Assembly (NCBI GenBank): GCA_040754295.1
Contig: JBFMCQ010000001.1
Coordinates: forward strand, 1 to 64,000
Origin: Solimonas sp040754295
Lineage (GTDB): Bacteria; Pseudomonadota; Gammaproteobacteria; Nevskiales; Nevskiaceae
Reading direction: 5' to 3'
Length of the DNA stretch: 64,000 nucleotides
The position numbers were made by a program, and so were the translations under genes. Shown piece after piece: positions 16,896 through 25,601 of this stretch (position 1 is its first letter; each line of letters begins with the position of its first letter). The notes beneath the pieces were generated by a model. The model ran no database searches and was not told the DNA's origin. It was given only the letters and a program-made list of their open reading frames with translations.

Positions 16896-18851
16896 TCATT
16901 GCGCTTGCACCGGCCGCAGCAGCGGCGACAGGTCCTGCGGTTCGCCTTGCTTGCGCCAGCCGCGCGCGGCGATGTGCCAGAGCACTTTCTGCACGTAGCC
17001 GCGCGTCTGCGTGTACGGCACGTTCTCGATCCAGATGTCGGCGTCGAGCGGCGTCTGCGGCAGCCAGCGCTTCACCGCGTTGGGTCCTGCGTTGTAGGCG
17101 GCGACCGCCGGAACGAACTGTCCGCCGAAGCGGCTGCGCATCTCGCTCAGGTAGGTCGCGCCGAGCGGGATGTTGACCTCGGGCTCGAACAGGTCCTCGG
17201 GGCTCGGCGCAGGCTCGCCGCGGCGCCGCGCGACTTCGCGTGCGGTCGGCAGCAGCAGCTGCAGCAGTCCGTAGGCGTTCGACGGCGACACGGCACGCGG
17301 ATGGAACAAACTCTCCTGGCGCATGAGTCCGTAGATCCACTCCGGCGGCAACCCGACATCGCGCGCGCTGCGCCGGATGTAGTCGTCGAAGGCTTCCGGA
17401 TAGCTGACTTCGAGGATGTCGAGCGCATCGAGCTCGGCGAGGATCGTCACCGCCTGCAGGTGCCAGCCCCAGCGCGAGGCCAGGCGCGCCGCCTGCAGCC
17501 GCATGGCCGCATCCAGATCGCGCGTCGCACGGATCCACTCGATGTTCGCCCAGTGGTCACGGCCGACGAAGTACAGCTCGCGCGCGCGCACGATCGGCAG
17601 ACGCTCGCCGAGCTCGCGCTGTGCCGCCGGATCGTCCGGAAACGCGCGCGCACGCGGCCGGTAGGGCTCGCCCAGGCGCCATGCCGAGAGCAGGCTGTAG
17701 TAGCCGTTCTCCTGCGCGAGCGTGCGGAACAGCTGTATGGCCTGCTGCTCGCGGCCGACCGCCTGCAGGCTGCGCGCGCGCCAGTACGCCCAGCCCGATT
17801 GCTCGCCGACCCGCGGCGGCAGGCCGTGCAGCCACACCGACGCCAGCTCCATGCGCCGCTGCCACAGCGCCGAGCGCACGCGCCACTCGTGGACGCGCTC
17901 GTCGGCGACCTCGTCGGGCAGCGCCTGGAACCACTCGATCGCCTCGGGCCGCCGGTCCCACGACAGCCCCAGCGCGGTCCAGCGCTGCAACTGTGCGTAC
18001 TGGCGCGCATCGAAGCGCTCGCGGCCCAGGCGCGGCAGCAGCTGCAGCGCGCGATCCGGATCGCGCACGGCGAGCGTGCCGTAACCGGCGACGAGCGCAT
18101 CCCACTCGACCTCGAGCTGCGGATTCGCGGCGATCGCGGCGAGCTCGGCACCGGGATCGCGCAGCAGGCGCGCCCAGCGACGCAGCGGCGCAGCGTCGAC
18201 TTCCGGCAGCTTGCGGATCAGCCAGTCGGCAAGCTCGAGATTGCCGGCGTGCAGGGCGTTGCGCGCGCGCTGCACGACGAGCGCCGTCGTGAATACCGGC
18301 TGCTGCTCCAGCCAGCGAAACGGCGGCAGGCAGGCCGCGGGCATTTGCGGTGCCGTGCGCCAGAAATCGGCGAGCTCCGCGGCCAGGGCTGTGCGTTCCT
18401 CGGCGGAGACGGTGGTTTGGATGCGCGCCAGATAGTAGTGGCAGACGAGCGCCTCGTCGGCCTGCGTGTAACGGCGCAGGAATTCGGACCACAGACCGCG
18501 GTCGGCGAGGCTCAGCAGCCAGCGACGCCGCAGCTCGCGCGCAACCGGCAGATCGGGGTAAGCGGCGAGCAGCGCATCGACTTTTTTGTCGAGCTCGCTG
18601 TCCGCCGCCGCGTCGAGCGCGAACAGCAGCCGCGCCGCCTGCAGATCGGGATACAGCACATAGCCGCGCAGCACCTCGCTGTCGGGCGCCGAGCCGGCGA
18701 GGCCGCGCTCGGCCTGCGCGTAGGCGAGCCGGAACTGCTCGCGCACGTCGGCGTCCCCCGGCGCCGCGCGCGTAGGCGCCGCACCGGTGACGGCCAGCGC
18801 ACCGACGAATACAGCAAGCCATCGCAAGGGGGGCAGACGCAGGTTCATCAT
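16896..18851 (-). CDS. slt: Soluble lytic murein transglycosylase
   Basis: The 651-residue protein has an N-terminal signal peptide (hydrophobic stretch ending around ATRAA), a long alpha-superhelical U-domain rich in TPR-like helices, and a C-terminal lysozyme-like SLT domain. That domain has GLMRQESLFHPRAVSPSNAY with the catalytic Glu near residue 514, GLLQLLLPTA and VAAYNAGPNAVKRW. It cleaves glycan strands in the periplasm to 1,6-anhydro-muropeptides. Length is typical for Slt70. It is divergent from the TSUP permease gene and sits upstream of cca on the same strand. Confidence 0.93.
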   Translation of the reverse strand: MMNLRLPPLRWLAVFVGALAVTGAAPTRAAPGDADVREQFRLAYAQAERGLAGSAPDSEVLRGYVLYPDLQAARLLFALDAAADSELDKKVDALLAAYPDLPVARELRRRWLLSLADRGLWSEFLRRYTQADEALVCHYYLARIQTTVSAEERTALAAELADFWRTAPQMPAACLPPFRWLEQQPVFTTALVVQRARNALHAGNLELADWLIRKLPEVDAAPLRRWARLLRDPGAELAAIAANPQLEVEWDALVAGYGTLAVRDPDRALQLLPRLGRERFDARQYAQLQRWTALGLSWDRRPEAIEWFQALPDEVADERVHEWRVRSALWQRRMELASVWLHGLPPRVGEQSGWAYWRARSLQAVGREQQAIQLFRTLAQENGYYSLLSAWRLGEPYRPRARAFPDDPAAQRELGERLPIVRARELYFVGRDHWANIEWIRATRDLDAAMRLQAARLASRWGWHLQAVTILAELDALDILEVSYPEAFDDYIRRSARDVGLPPEWIYGLMRQESLFHPRAVSPSNAYGLLQLLLPTAREVARRRGEPAPSPEDLFEPEVNIPLGATYLSEMRSRFGGQFVPAVAAYNAGPNAVKRWLPQTPLDADIWIENVPYTQTRGYVQKVLWHIAARGWRKQGEPQDLSPLLRPVQAQ

Positions 18852-18912
18852 CGGTTAGGATGCGCGCGCCCGATTGTAGTTCACCGTTGCGCTGGAGACC
18901 GCCCGCAGGTCC

Positions 18913-19707
18913 ATGGAGGAATGGCTGATTTTTCTGCTCACCGGCGCTGGCGCCGGCGTGCTCGCCGGCCTGTTCGGCGTCGGCGGCGGCCTGATCATGG
19001 TGCCGGCACTCGCCGTCGTGCTGCACGCACGCGCGGTGCCGGACGCGGTGTTCATGCAGGTCGCGATCGGCACGTCGCTGGCGGTGATCTCCGCGACCTC
19101 GCTGTCGTCGACGCTCGCACATCATCGCCGTGGCGGCGTCGACTGGGCCGTGCTCCTGCGCTTCGCCCCCGGGCTCGCGCTCGGCGCGATCGCCGGCGCC
19201 TTCGTCGCCGATGCGCTCAGCGCAGCGGCGCTGCAACGCATCGTCGGCATCGGCGCGCTGCTGGTCGCGCTGCAGATGGCCTTGCGGCGCGCGCCGGCGC
19301 CTGCGCAGAGCACGATGCGCGCCAGCGGCATCGAGCTGGCCGCTGCCGGCAGCCTCATCGGTGCACTGTCGTCGCTGGTCGGCATCGGCGGGGGCTCGCT
19401 GGTCGTGCCGTATCTGAGCGCGCGCGGCCTGGCGGTGCACCGGGCCGTCGGCACCGCCGCCGCCAGCGGCGTGCCGATCGCCTGGGCCGGCGCCGCCGGC
19501 TTCGTCGTCGCCGGCTGGCATGCCCAGGGCGTGCCGGCTCCGCATCTGGGTTATGTCAGCCTGAGCGCGTTCTTCACGATCGCCATCGCCAGCGTCGGCT
19601 GTGCACCGCTGGGCGCACGCCTCGCCCATGCCGCGTCACCGGCGACGCTGCGGCGCGCGTTCGCGCTGCTGCTCGTCGTCGTCGGCGTGCGCATGCTGAT
19701 CGCCTGA
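18913..19707 (+). CDS. TSUP-family (TauE/SafE) membrane permease
   Basis: This 264-residue polytopic protein contains two copies of the TSUP signature: GVLAGLFGVGGGLIMVPAL near the N-terminus and LIGALSSLVGIGGGSLVVPYL in the second half, each within paired membrane segments. The family exports or imports sulfite, sulfoacetate, taurine or related anions. The substrate cannot be assigned here because no sulfur genes are nearby. Confidence 0.9.
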   Translation: MEEWLIFLLTGAGAGVLAGLFGVGGGLIMVPALAVVLHARAVPDAVFMQVAIGTSLAVISATSLSSTLAHHRRGGVDWAVLLRFAPGLALGAIAGAFVADALSAAALQRIVGIGALLVALQMALRRAPAPAQSTMRASGIELAAAGSLIGALSSLVGIGGGSLVVPYLSARGLAVHRAVGTAAASGVPIAWAGAAGFVVAGWHAQGVPAPHLGYVSLSAFFTIAIASVGCAPLGARLAHAASPATLRRAFALLLVVVGVRMLIA

Positions 19708-19731
19708 GCCCGCGCTGACACGGTGCGCTGC

Positions 19732-20667
19732 TCAGTCGTGCGGTGCCTCGGCGTCGGGCAGCATGCGCACCCCCTTGATGCCGGAAGCGAGGATCGCTTC
19801 GCGCAGCGCGACGATCGTCTTGCGCCGCGGAAAGGTCTTGCGCCAGACCAGCGCGATGCGCCGCTGCGGTGCCGGCGGCGCGAACGGCCGCGCCAGCAGC
19901 AGCGTGTCGTCCGGGCGATTGTCGATCGACGAGCGCGGCAGCACGGTGATGCCCAGGCCGCTGACGACCATGTGCCGGATCGTTTCCAGGGAGCTGCCGG
20001 TCTGCGGGCGCGGGCCGTCCGGATCGGGCTCGACGCATTTCGGGCAGGCCTCGATGACCTGCTCGCGGAAGCAGTGCCCGGGCCCGAGCAGCAGCAGCTT
20101 CTCGCCGGCGAGCTGCTTCGCCGGCACCTGCGAGACATCCGCCCAGCGATGTTCGGGCGGCACGACGACGACGAAATCCTCGTCGTAGACCGGCCACGCG
20201 AGCAGGCCGTTGAGATCGACCGGCAGCGCGACGATCGCCACATCGAGCTCGTTGTCGCGCAGCTGCTCGAGCAGCTTCGCGGTGAAATTCTCCTCGATGA
20301 CCAGGGGCATCTGCGGCGCACGTGCACGCATCAGCGGCACCAGACCGGGCAGCAGATACGGGCCGACCGTGTAGATTGCGCCCAGACGCAGCGCGCCGGT
20401 GAGCTCGTCACGGCCTTCGCGCGCCAGGTCTTCGATGAGGCGCGCTTCCGAGAGCACGCGCCGCGCCTGCGCAATGATGCGCTCGCCGACCGGCGTCGGC
20501 CGCGCTTCGCCGCGGTTGCGCTCGAACAGGATCACACCGAGCTCGTCCTCGAGCTTCTTCAGTGCCACCGACAGCGTCGGCTGCGAGACGAACGAGCGCT
20601 CCGCGGCGCGGCCGAAATGCCGCTCCTTGTCGAGGTTCACCAGATAGCGCAGCTCGGTCAGCGTCAT
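19732..20667 (-). CDS. oxyR: Hydrogen-peroxide-inducible regulator OxyR
   Basis: This is a 311-residue LysR-type regulator. The N-terminal HTH (LVNLDKERHFGRAAERSFVSQPTLSVALKKLE) is OxyR-like, and the effector domain carries the redox pair in GPGHCFREQVIEACPKC, matching the Cys199/Cys208 region of E. coli OxyR. Oxidation to a disulfide activates antioxidant promoters. The start at MTLTELRYL is the family start; an upstream extension encodes low-complexity sequence. It lies 56 bp downstream of hemF on the same strand, so the two may be co-transcribed. No catalase or peroxiredoxin is in the window. Confidence 0.9.
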   Translation of the reverse strand: MTLTELRYLVNLDKERHFGRAAERSFVSQPTLSVALKKLEDELGVILFERNRGEARPTPVGERIIAQARRVLSEARLIEDLAREGRDELTGALRLGAIYTVGPYLLPGLVPLMRARAPQMPLVIEENFTAKLLEQLRDNELDVAIVALPVDLNGLLAWPVYDEDFVVVVPPEHRWADVSQVPAKQLAGEKLLLLGPGHCFREQVIEACPKCVEPDPDGPRPQTGSSLETIRHMVVSGLGITVLPRSSIDNRPDDTLLLARPFAPPAPQRRIALVWRKTFPRRKTIVALREAILASGIKGVRMLPDAEAPHD

Positions 20668-20723
20668 GAAGCGTGAGGGGTGAGGGGTGAGGCGCAGGAT
20701 GGCGCGGTCGCCGGCGACGCAGC

Positions 20724-21632
20724 CTACACCCAGTCCCCGGGCACCAGGTAGCGTGCGAGCAGCTCCGCCTCGGGCGAGCCCGGCTCCGGTGCGTAGTCGT
20801 AGCGCCACGCGGCGAGCGGCGGCATCGATATCAGGATCGACTCGGTGCGGCCACCGGACTGCAGGCCGAACAGCGTGCCGCGGTCCCAGACCAGATTGAA
20901 CTCGACGTAGCGCCCGCGCCGGTACAGCTGCCAGTCGCGCTCGCGCGCGCCGTACGGCGTGTCCTTGCGCCGCTCGACGATCGGCAGATAGGCCGGCAGA
21001 TAGTGCTCGCCGACGCTTTTCATCAGCGCGAAGCCCTGCTCGAAGCCGCCCTCGGCCCAGTCGTCGAAGAACAGCCCGCCGATGCCGCGCGGCTCATTGC
21101 GGTGCTTGAGGAAGAAATACTCGTCGCACCACCGTTTGAGCCGCGGATAGAGGCCGTCGCCGAAGGGCGCGCAGGCGGCGCGCGCGGTCGCATGCCAGTG
21201 CCGCGCATCGTCTTCGTAGCCGTAGTACGGCGTCAGATCGAAGCCGCCGCCGAACCACCAGACCGGCTCGGCGCCTTCCTTCTCGGCGACGAAGCAGCGC
21301 ACGTTCGCATGCGAGGTGGGCACATGCGGATTACGCGGGTGGATCACCAGTGAGACACCCATCGCGCGGAAGCCGCGGCCGGCGAGCTCCGGCCGGTTCT
21401 GCGACGCCGACGGCGGCAGGCGGCTGCCGGACACGTCGGAAAACGCGACGCCGGCGCGCTCGAGCACCGCACCGTCGCTGAGCACGCGCGTGTCGCCGCG
21501 ACCCTGCAGTGGACTGTCGGCCGGCTTCTGCCAGACATCGGACGTGAACGGCTTGCCGTCGATGGCCGCCAGTGCGTCGCAGATGCGGTTCTGCAGGTTC
21601 CGCAGGTAGCTTTCGACTTCGAGCAGGTTCAT
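20724..21632 (-). CDS. hemF: Oxygen-dependent coproporphyrinogen-III oxidase
   Basis: The 302-residue protein shows the whole HemF signature set: GRGFRAMGVSLVIHPRNPHVPTSH (metal/substrate His region), EPVWWFGGGFDLTPYYGYEDD, CDEYFFLKHRNEPRGIGGLFFDD and RRGRYVEFNLVWDRGT. It decarboxylates coproporphyrinogen III to protoporphyrinogen IX in aerobic heme synthesis. Its place next to tsaC and topA is common in gammaproteobacteria, and oxyR follows closely. Confidence 0.96.
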   Translation of the reverse strand: MNLLEVESYLRNLQNRICDALAAIDGKPFTSDVWQKPADSPLQGRGDTRVLSDGAVLERAGVAFSDVSGSRLPPSASQNRPELAGRGFRAMGVSLVIHPRNPHVPTSHANVRCFVAEKEGAEPVWWFGGGFDLTPYYGYEDDARHWHATARAACAPFGDGLYPRLKRWCDEYFFLKHRNEPRGIGGLFFDDWAEGGFEQGFALMKSVGEHYLPAYLPIVERRKDTPYGARERDWQLYRRGRYVEFNLVWDRGTLFGLQSGGRTESILISMPPLAAWRYDYAPEPGSPEAELLARYLVPGDWV

Positions 21633-21688
21633 GGTGCGTGCCGGTTCAATCGCAAAGCCCGCGAAGAGCTCCAGGCCACATTATTACC

Positions 21689-21719
21689 TTCTCCGCGCTC
21701 TCTGCGTCCTCCGCGGTGC
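21689..21719. repeat. Single arm of the CTCTGCGT...CCGCGGTG intergenic repeat
   Basis: CTTCTCCGCGCTCTCTGCGTCCTCCGCGGTG-type sequence between hemF and tsaC matches one arm of the inverted repeats at 84-160 and 40421-40557, without a partner arm. Confidence 0.5.
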
Positions 21720-21733
21720 ATCACCGCGCGCGC

Positions 21734-22291
21734 CTACCGTCGAAGGATATGCCCGGTCTGCACGTCGCGGATCGTCGTCGGCTTGGCCAGACCGCCGAGG
21801 GCGCCGGGGACGATCGCGTCGATGGCGTCGCCGAGCTGCAGACGCACTTCGGTGATCGTGCGCGCCGGCTCACGGCCGCTGCGGTTCGCGCTGGTCGACA
21901 CCAGCGGCCCGAAGCGCGCGCACAGCGCGCGCAGCACCGGGTGCGCGGTCACGCGCACGGCGATGCCGTCATGCTCGCCGGTGAGCCACCACGGCGCGTC
22001 TGCGGACGCCGGGAAGATCCACGTCGCCGGCCCCGGCCACGTCGCCTCGGCGCGCTTCATCGCGTTGTTCGACGGCAGCTCCACGAACATCAGCAGATCG
22101 TCGAACGCCGCGGCGACGACGATCAGCCCCTTGCTCCAGTCGCGCCGTTTCAGATCGAGCAGGCGCATCACCGCTCTCTGGTCCAGCGGATCGCAGGACA
22201 GACCCCAGACGGCTTCGGTGGGGCAGGCGATGATGCCGCCCGATTCGAGCGCGTCAACGGCGCGGCGCAGATGCCAGGGGGGGGTGATCAT
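21734..22291 (-). CDS. tsaC: Threonylcarbamoyl-AMP synthase (YrdC type)
   Basis: The 185-residue single-domain Sua5/YrdC protein has IIACPTEAVWGLSCDP, LLDLKRRDWSKGLIVVAA (the K-R-x4-K-G substrate loop) and STSANRSGREPA. It makes threonylcarbamoyl-AMP from Thr, bicarbonate and ATP, for the universal t6A37 modification of ANN-decoding tRNAs. The short length fits TsaC rather than the longer Sua5. A tandem repeat separates it from topA upstream. Confidence 0.94.
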   Translation of the reverse strand: MITPPWHLRRAVDALESGGIIACPTEAVWGLSCDPLDQRAVMRLLDLKRRDWSKGLIVVAAAFDDLLMFVELPSNNAMKRAEATWPGPATWIFPASADAPWWLTGEHDGIAVRVTAHPVLRALCARFGPLVSTSANRSGREPARTITEVRLQLGDAIDAIVPGALGGLAKPTTIRDVQTGHILRR

Positions 22292-22292
22292 G

Positions 22293-22498
22293 GTAAAAGC
22301 GGTTGCCGGTTGCGGGTTGCCGGTTGCCGGACAGCGGCTGCGTTGCTTTCTGCAACCTGCAGCCTGCAGCCTGCAACCGCTGTCGGCTGATCATTGTAAA
22401 AGCGGTTGCCGGTTGCGGGTTGCAGGTTGCCGGACCGCGGCTGCGTTGCTTTCTGCAACCTGCAGCCTGCAGCCTGCAACCGCTGTCGGCTTCATCGG
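22293..22498. repeat. Two tandem 103-bp units, each an imperfect hairpin
   Basis: Unit 1 starts at 22293 and unit 2 at 22396, both with GTAAAAGCGGTTGCCGGTTG; they differ at only a few positions. Each unit has a 5' arm of GGTTGC repeats and a 3' arm of GCAGCCTGCAGCCTGCAACC, so each can fold on itself. Similar CTGCAA/GCAACC sequence occurs between the FadB-like and thiolase genes (11700-11775). The array fills the whole tsaC-topA gap and may act as a transcription barrier. Confidence 0.8.
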
Positions 22499-24909
22499 AG
22501 TTTCTTCGTCGCCTTCTTGGACGCCTTCTTCGCGGCTTTCTTCACCGCCTTCTTCGCCGGTGCCGCGGCCTCGGTGGTCGGGGCCTCCTTCTTCGCCGAG
22601 GTCTTCTTCGTCGCCTTCTTTGCCGGCGGATTCGCTTCGGCGAGGTAGGCCTCGCATTCGAGCCCGCTCAGGCTTTCCGGCTCGCGCCCCTTGGGAATGC
22701 GCGCGCGGCGCTTGCCGTCGGTGATGTACGGGCCGAAGCGGCCCTTGACGATGCGGATCCCCGAGTCGCCGAACACCTTGATCGTTGCCGCCTCCAGCGC
22801 GGCGGCTTTCTGCTCGATCAGCTCGATCGCGCGCGGCAGCTCGATCGTGTACGGATCGTCGTCCTTCTTCAGCGAGACGAAGCTCGAGCCGTGGCGCACG
22901 TACGGACCGAAGCGGCCGATGTTGACTTCGACCTCTTCGCCGTTGGGCAGGCGGCCGAGCTTGCGCGGCAGCGCGAACAGCGCGAGCGCCTCGTCGAGCG
23001 TGATCGTGTCGATGCGCTGGTTCGCGCGCAGCGACGCGAAGCGCGGCTTGTCCGGATCTTCCTTGGTGCCGATCTGCACGAACGGCCCGAAGCGGCCCAG
23101 ACGCGCGGAAACCGGCTTGCCGGTGGCCGGATCGGTACCGAGCACGCGCGTCTCGGCGACTTCCGAGCGACTCAGCTCCTGCTTCTCGTCCACGCGCTGC
23201 TTGAACTGCTGCCAGAAATCCGCGAGCAGCGGCTGCCAGCGCTTCTCGCCGCGCGACACGGCGTCGAGGTCGTCTTCCAGGTGCGCGGTGAACTCGTAGT
23301 CGACGTAGCGCCCGAAGTGATCGGTGAGGAACTTGTTGACGATCATGCCGACGTCGGTCGGCACGAAGGCCTTGCCGTCGAGACGCACGTAGTCGCGCGC
23401 GAGCAGCGTCGAGATGATGCTCGCATACGTCGACGGCCGGCCGATGTCGTATTCCTCGAGCGTCTTGACCAGACTCGCCTCGGTGTAGCGCGGCGGCGGC
23501 TCGGTGAAGTGCTGATCCGCGCTCAGATCGAGGAGCTTGACACGCTCGCCGGTTTCGAGCGCCGGCAGGCGCTTTTCGTCGTCCTCGTCGTCCTTGCCGC
23601 TGGGCGTGTCCACGCCTTGCGTATACACGGCGATGAAGCCCGGCTCGACCAGCACCGAGCCGTTCGCGCGAAACGCGTTGTCGCTGCCGGCGCGCAGCTC
23701 GACGGCCACGGTGTCGAACACCGCCTGCGGCATCTGGCAGGCGATCGTGCGCTTCCAGATCAGCTCGTAGAGCTTGGCCTGGTCGGGCGTCAGGTACGGC
23801 GCGACGTCCTTGGGCAGGCGCGACGCGGCCGTGGGCCGCACCGCCTCGTGTGCTTCCTGCGCGTTCTTCGACTTGGTCTTGTAGTAGCGCGGCTCGGCCG
23901 GCACGTTGGCGGCGCCGAACTGCGCGGCGATGGTCTTGCGGATGTCGGCGAGCGCATCCTGTGCGAGGCTCACCGAGTCGGTACGCATGTAGGTGATCAG
24001 GCCCAGCGTTTCGCCGCCGATGTCCACGCCTTCGTAGAGCTGCTGCGCCGTGCGCATCGTGCGGCTCGCGGTGAAGCCGAGCTTGCGGTTGGCCTCCTGC
24101 TGCAGCGTCGACGTCGTGAACGGCGGTGCCGGATTGCGGCGGCGCTGCTTCTTCTCGACTGCGCCGACGACGAGCTCGCCCTGCGCCGCTTTCTCCAGCG
24201 CGCTCTTCGCCGCGAGCGCGGCGACCGTGTTGGTCAGCGTGAACTGCTCGACCTTGCGCCCCTGCAGCTCGATGAGCCTGGCGTTGAAGCGCTGTCCGCC
24301 CTTGTCGGCGAGCGCCTCCAGCGTCCAGTACTCGCGCGCAACGAAGGCCTTGATCTCCTCCTCGCGCTCGCAGATCAGGCGCAGCGCCGGCGACTGCACG
24401 CGGCCGGCCGAGAGCCCCGGCTGCACCTTGCGCCACAACAGCGGCGAGAGATTGAAGCCGACCAGATAATCGAGCGCGCGCCGCGCCTGCTGCGCGTTGA
24501 CGAGATCGTCGGAGATCTCGCGCGGGTTCTGGATCGCGTTCTGCACCTCACGCTGCGTGATCTCGTAGAACACGACGCGCTTGACCGGCTTGTTCTTCAG
24601 CGCATTGCGCTCGCGCAGCAGCTCCACCAGATGCCAGGAGATTGCCTCGCCCTCGCGGTCGGGGTCGGTGGCCAGCCACAGCTCGTCGGCGTTCTTCAGC
24701 GCAGCGACGATCGCCTTGACGTGCTTTTCGTTGCGGTCGATGACCTGATACTTCATCTCGAAGCCGTTGGCCACGTCGACCGCACCGTCCTTGGGCACGA
24801 GGTCGCGGACGTGTCCGTACGACGCGAGGACATCGAAGTCCTTGCCCAGGTATTTCTTGATCGTCTTCGCCTTGGCGGGCGACTCGACGATGACCAGGTT
24901 TTTGCTCAT
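22492..24909 (-). CDS. topA: DNA topoisomerase I
   Basis: The 805-residue type IA topoisomerase starts MSKNLVIVESPAKAKTIKKYL, a TOPRIM domain with ATDPDREGEAISWHL. It continues to the catalytic Tyr in GLITYMRTDSVSLAQDAL (about residue 308) and PPPRYTEASLVKTLEEYDIGRPSTYA. C-terminal glycine-rich TopA repeats (GRFGPYVRHGSSFVSL and similar) replace the Cys4 zinc fingers of E. coli. The end is a Lys/Ala tail (KKATKK, KKAVKKAAKKASKK) that should bind DNA. It relaxes negative supercoils. The start is the Met at the family N-terminus; a Met four codons upstream is possible. It groups with smg and dprA as is usual. Confidence 0.95.
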   Translation of the reverse strand: MSKNLVIVESPAKAKTIKKYLGKDFDVLASYGHVRDLVPKDGAVDVANGFEMKYQVIDRNEKHVKAIVAALKNADELWLATDPDREGEAISWHLVELLRERNALKNKPVKRVVFYEITQREVQNAIQNPREISDDLVNAQQARRALDYLVGFNLSPLLWRKVQPGLSAGRVQSPALRLICEREEEIKAFVAREYWTLEALADKGGQRFNARLIELQGRKVEQFTLTNTVAALAAKSALEKAAQGELVVGAVEKKQRRRNPAPPFTTSTLQQEANRKLGFTASRTMRTAQQLYEGVDIGGETLGLITYMRTDSVSLAQDALADIRKTIAAQFGAANVPAEPRYYKTKSKNAQEAHEAVRPTAASRLPKDVAPYLTPDQAKLYELIWKRTIACQMPQAVFDTVAVELRAGSDNAFRANGSVLVEPGFIAVYTQGVDTPSGKDDEDDEKRLPALETGERVKLLDLSADQHFTEPPPRYTEASLVKTLEEYDIGRPSTYASIISTLLARDYVRLDGKAFVPTDVGMIVNKFLTDHFGRYVDYEFTAHLEDDLDAVSRGEKRWQPLLADFWQQFKQRVDEKQELSRSEVAETRVLGTDPATGKPVSARLGRFGPFVQIGTKEDPDKPRFASLRANQRIDTITLDEALALFALPRKLGRLPNGEEVEVNIGRFGPYVRHGSSFVSLKKDDDPYTIELPRAIELIEQKAAALEAATIKVFGDSGIRIVKGRFGPYITDGKRRARIPKGREPESLSGLECEAYLAEANPPAKKATKKTSAKKEAPTTEAAAPAKKAVKKAAKKASKKATKKLR

Positions 24910-25090
24910 GTAGCTCGGCATGGGAGCGGGTCCCCCGTGAAGTGGGCCCGCGGATGGGTCGGCGCCTTATAAGCGGAAGGATGCGCCAATGTCCAGGGCA
25001 TACGCACGCGCGCGCACGCGCGTGCGGCGTCCGGGAGCGCGGCACCATGAAGCGGGGAAGCGCCTGTTGTGAGCCGCGGCTTCGCGGCTT
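24910..25090. other. topA upstream region with alternating purine-pyrimidine tract
   Basis: This 181-bp gap between smg and topA (both minus strand) probably holds the topA promoter; TTATAAG (24967-24973) gives a CTTATAA box on the minus strand. Bases 25002-25025 are an alternating CG/CA run (ACGCACGCGCGCGCACGCG), a Z-DNA-prone sequence whose formation depends on supercoiling. GCCGCG-GCTT-CGCGGC at about 25073-25088, right after the smg stop, is a weak terminator candidate without a T-run. Confidence 0.4.
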
Positions 25091-25558
25091 TCAGTGCTTG
25101 AATTCGCCGTGGTAGTAGACCATCTCTTCCAGATGGCCGTAGGCCTCTTCGGCGTCGGGCTGGTTCATCAGCACCAGCAGGCACACCCATTTGACGCGCT
25201 CGAGATCGATCTCTTCCTTGAGCGCCATCAGGCGGTCGATGACGAGCTCGCGCAGGGTGCCGTCGAGAATACCGAGCTGCTCCAGATACATCAGGAAGCC
25301 GCGGCATTCGGCGGAGATCTTCGCCATCTCCTCGCGCGCATACAGGCGCATCGAGCCGCTCGGACCGAACACGATCGGCAGCTGGCGTTGCGCGGCGAGC
25401 CCGTCGAGCCAGCGGAAGGCGTGCCGCACCTCCTCGTCGGGGAAGCCGGCGGCGATCAGCTCCTCGTGCAGCGTGTCCTGATTCCCGGAATCGGAGAGCT
25501 CGGCTTCCTGGTAGTTCTCAAGCAGATACATCAGCACGTCCAGGACTGTCTCTTTCAT
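25091..25558 (-). CDS. smg: Smg-family protein (DUF494)
   Basis: The 155-residue protein reads MKETVLDVLMYLLENYQEAE... and contains RLYAREEMAKISAECRGFLMYLEQLGIL and LVLMNQPDAEEAYGHLEEMVYY, the complete DUF494/Smg pattern. It is a small helical cytosolic protein nearly always found between dprA and topA or near def-fmt; its function is unknown. An AAAGGAG site precedes the chosen ATG. An upstream frame extension overlaps the dprA end and is rejected. Confidence 0.92.
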   Translation of the reverse strand: MKETVLDVLMYLLENYQEAELSDSGNQDTLHEELIAAGFPDEEVRHAFRWLDGLAAQRQLPIVFGPSGSMRLYAREEMAKISAECRGFLMYLEQLGILDGTLRELVIDRLMALKEEIDLERVKWVCLLVLMNQPDAEEAYGHLEEMVYYHGEFKH

Positions 25559-25601
25559 GTTCCCCGCTCCTTTCGTGTTGGCCGTTCGCCGCGGGGCGCC
25601 T

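Noticed and set aside
16899..19718. 939-codon plus-strand frame across slt and the TSUP gene
   Set aside because: Antisense to slt and out of frame with the permease gene; composition is Arg/Ala repeats without motifs.
22293..22498. CRISPR-like repeat
   Set aside because: Only two adjacent 103-bp units, no spacers and no cas genes; it is a tandem hairpin repeat.
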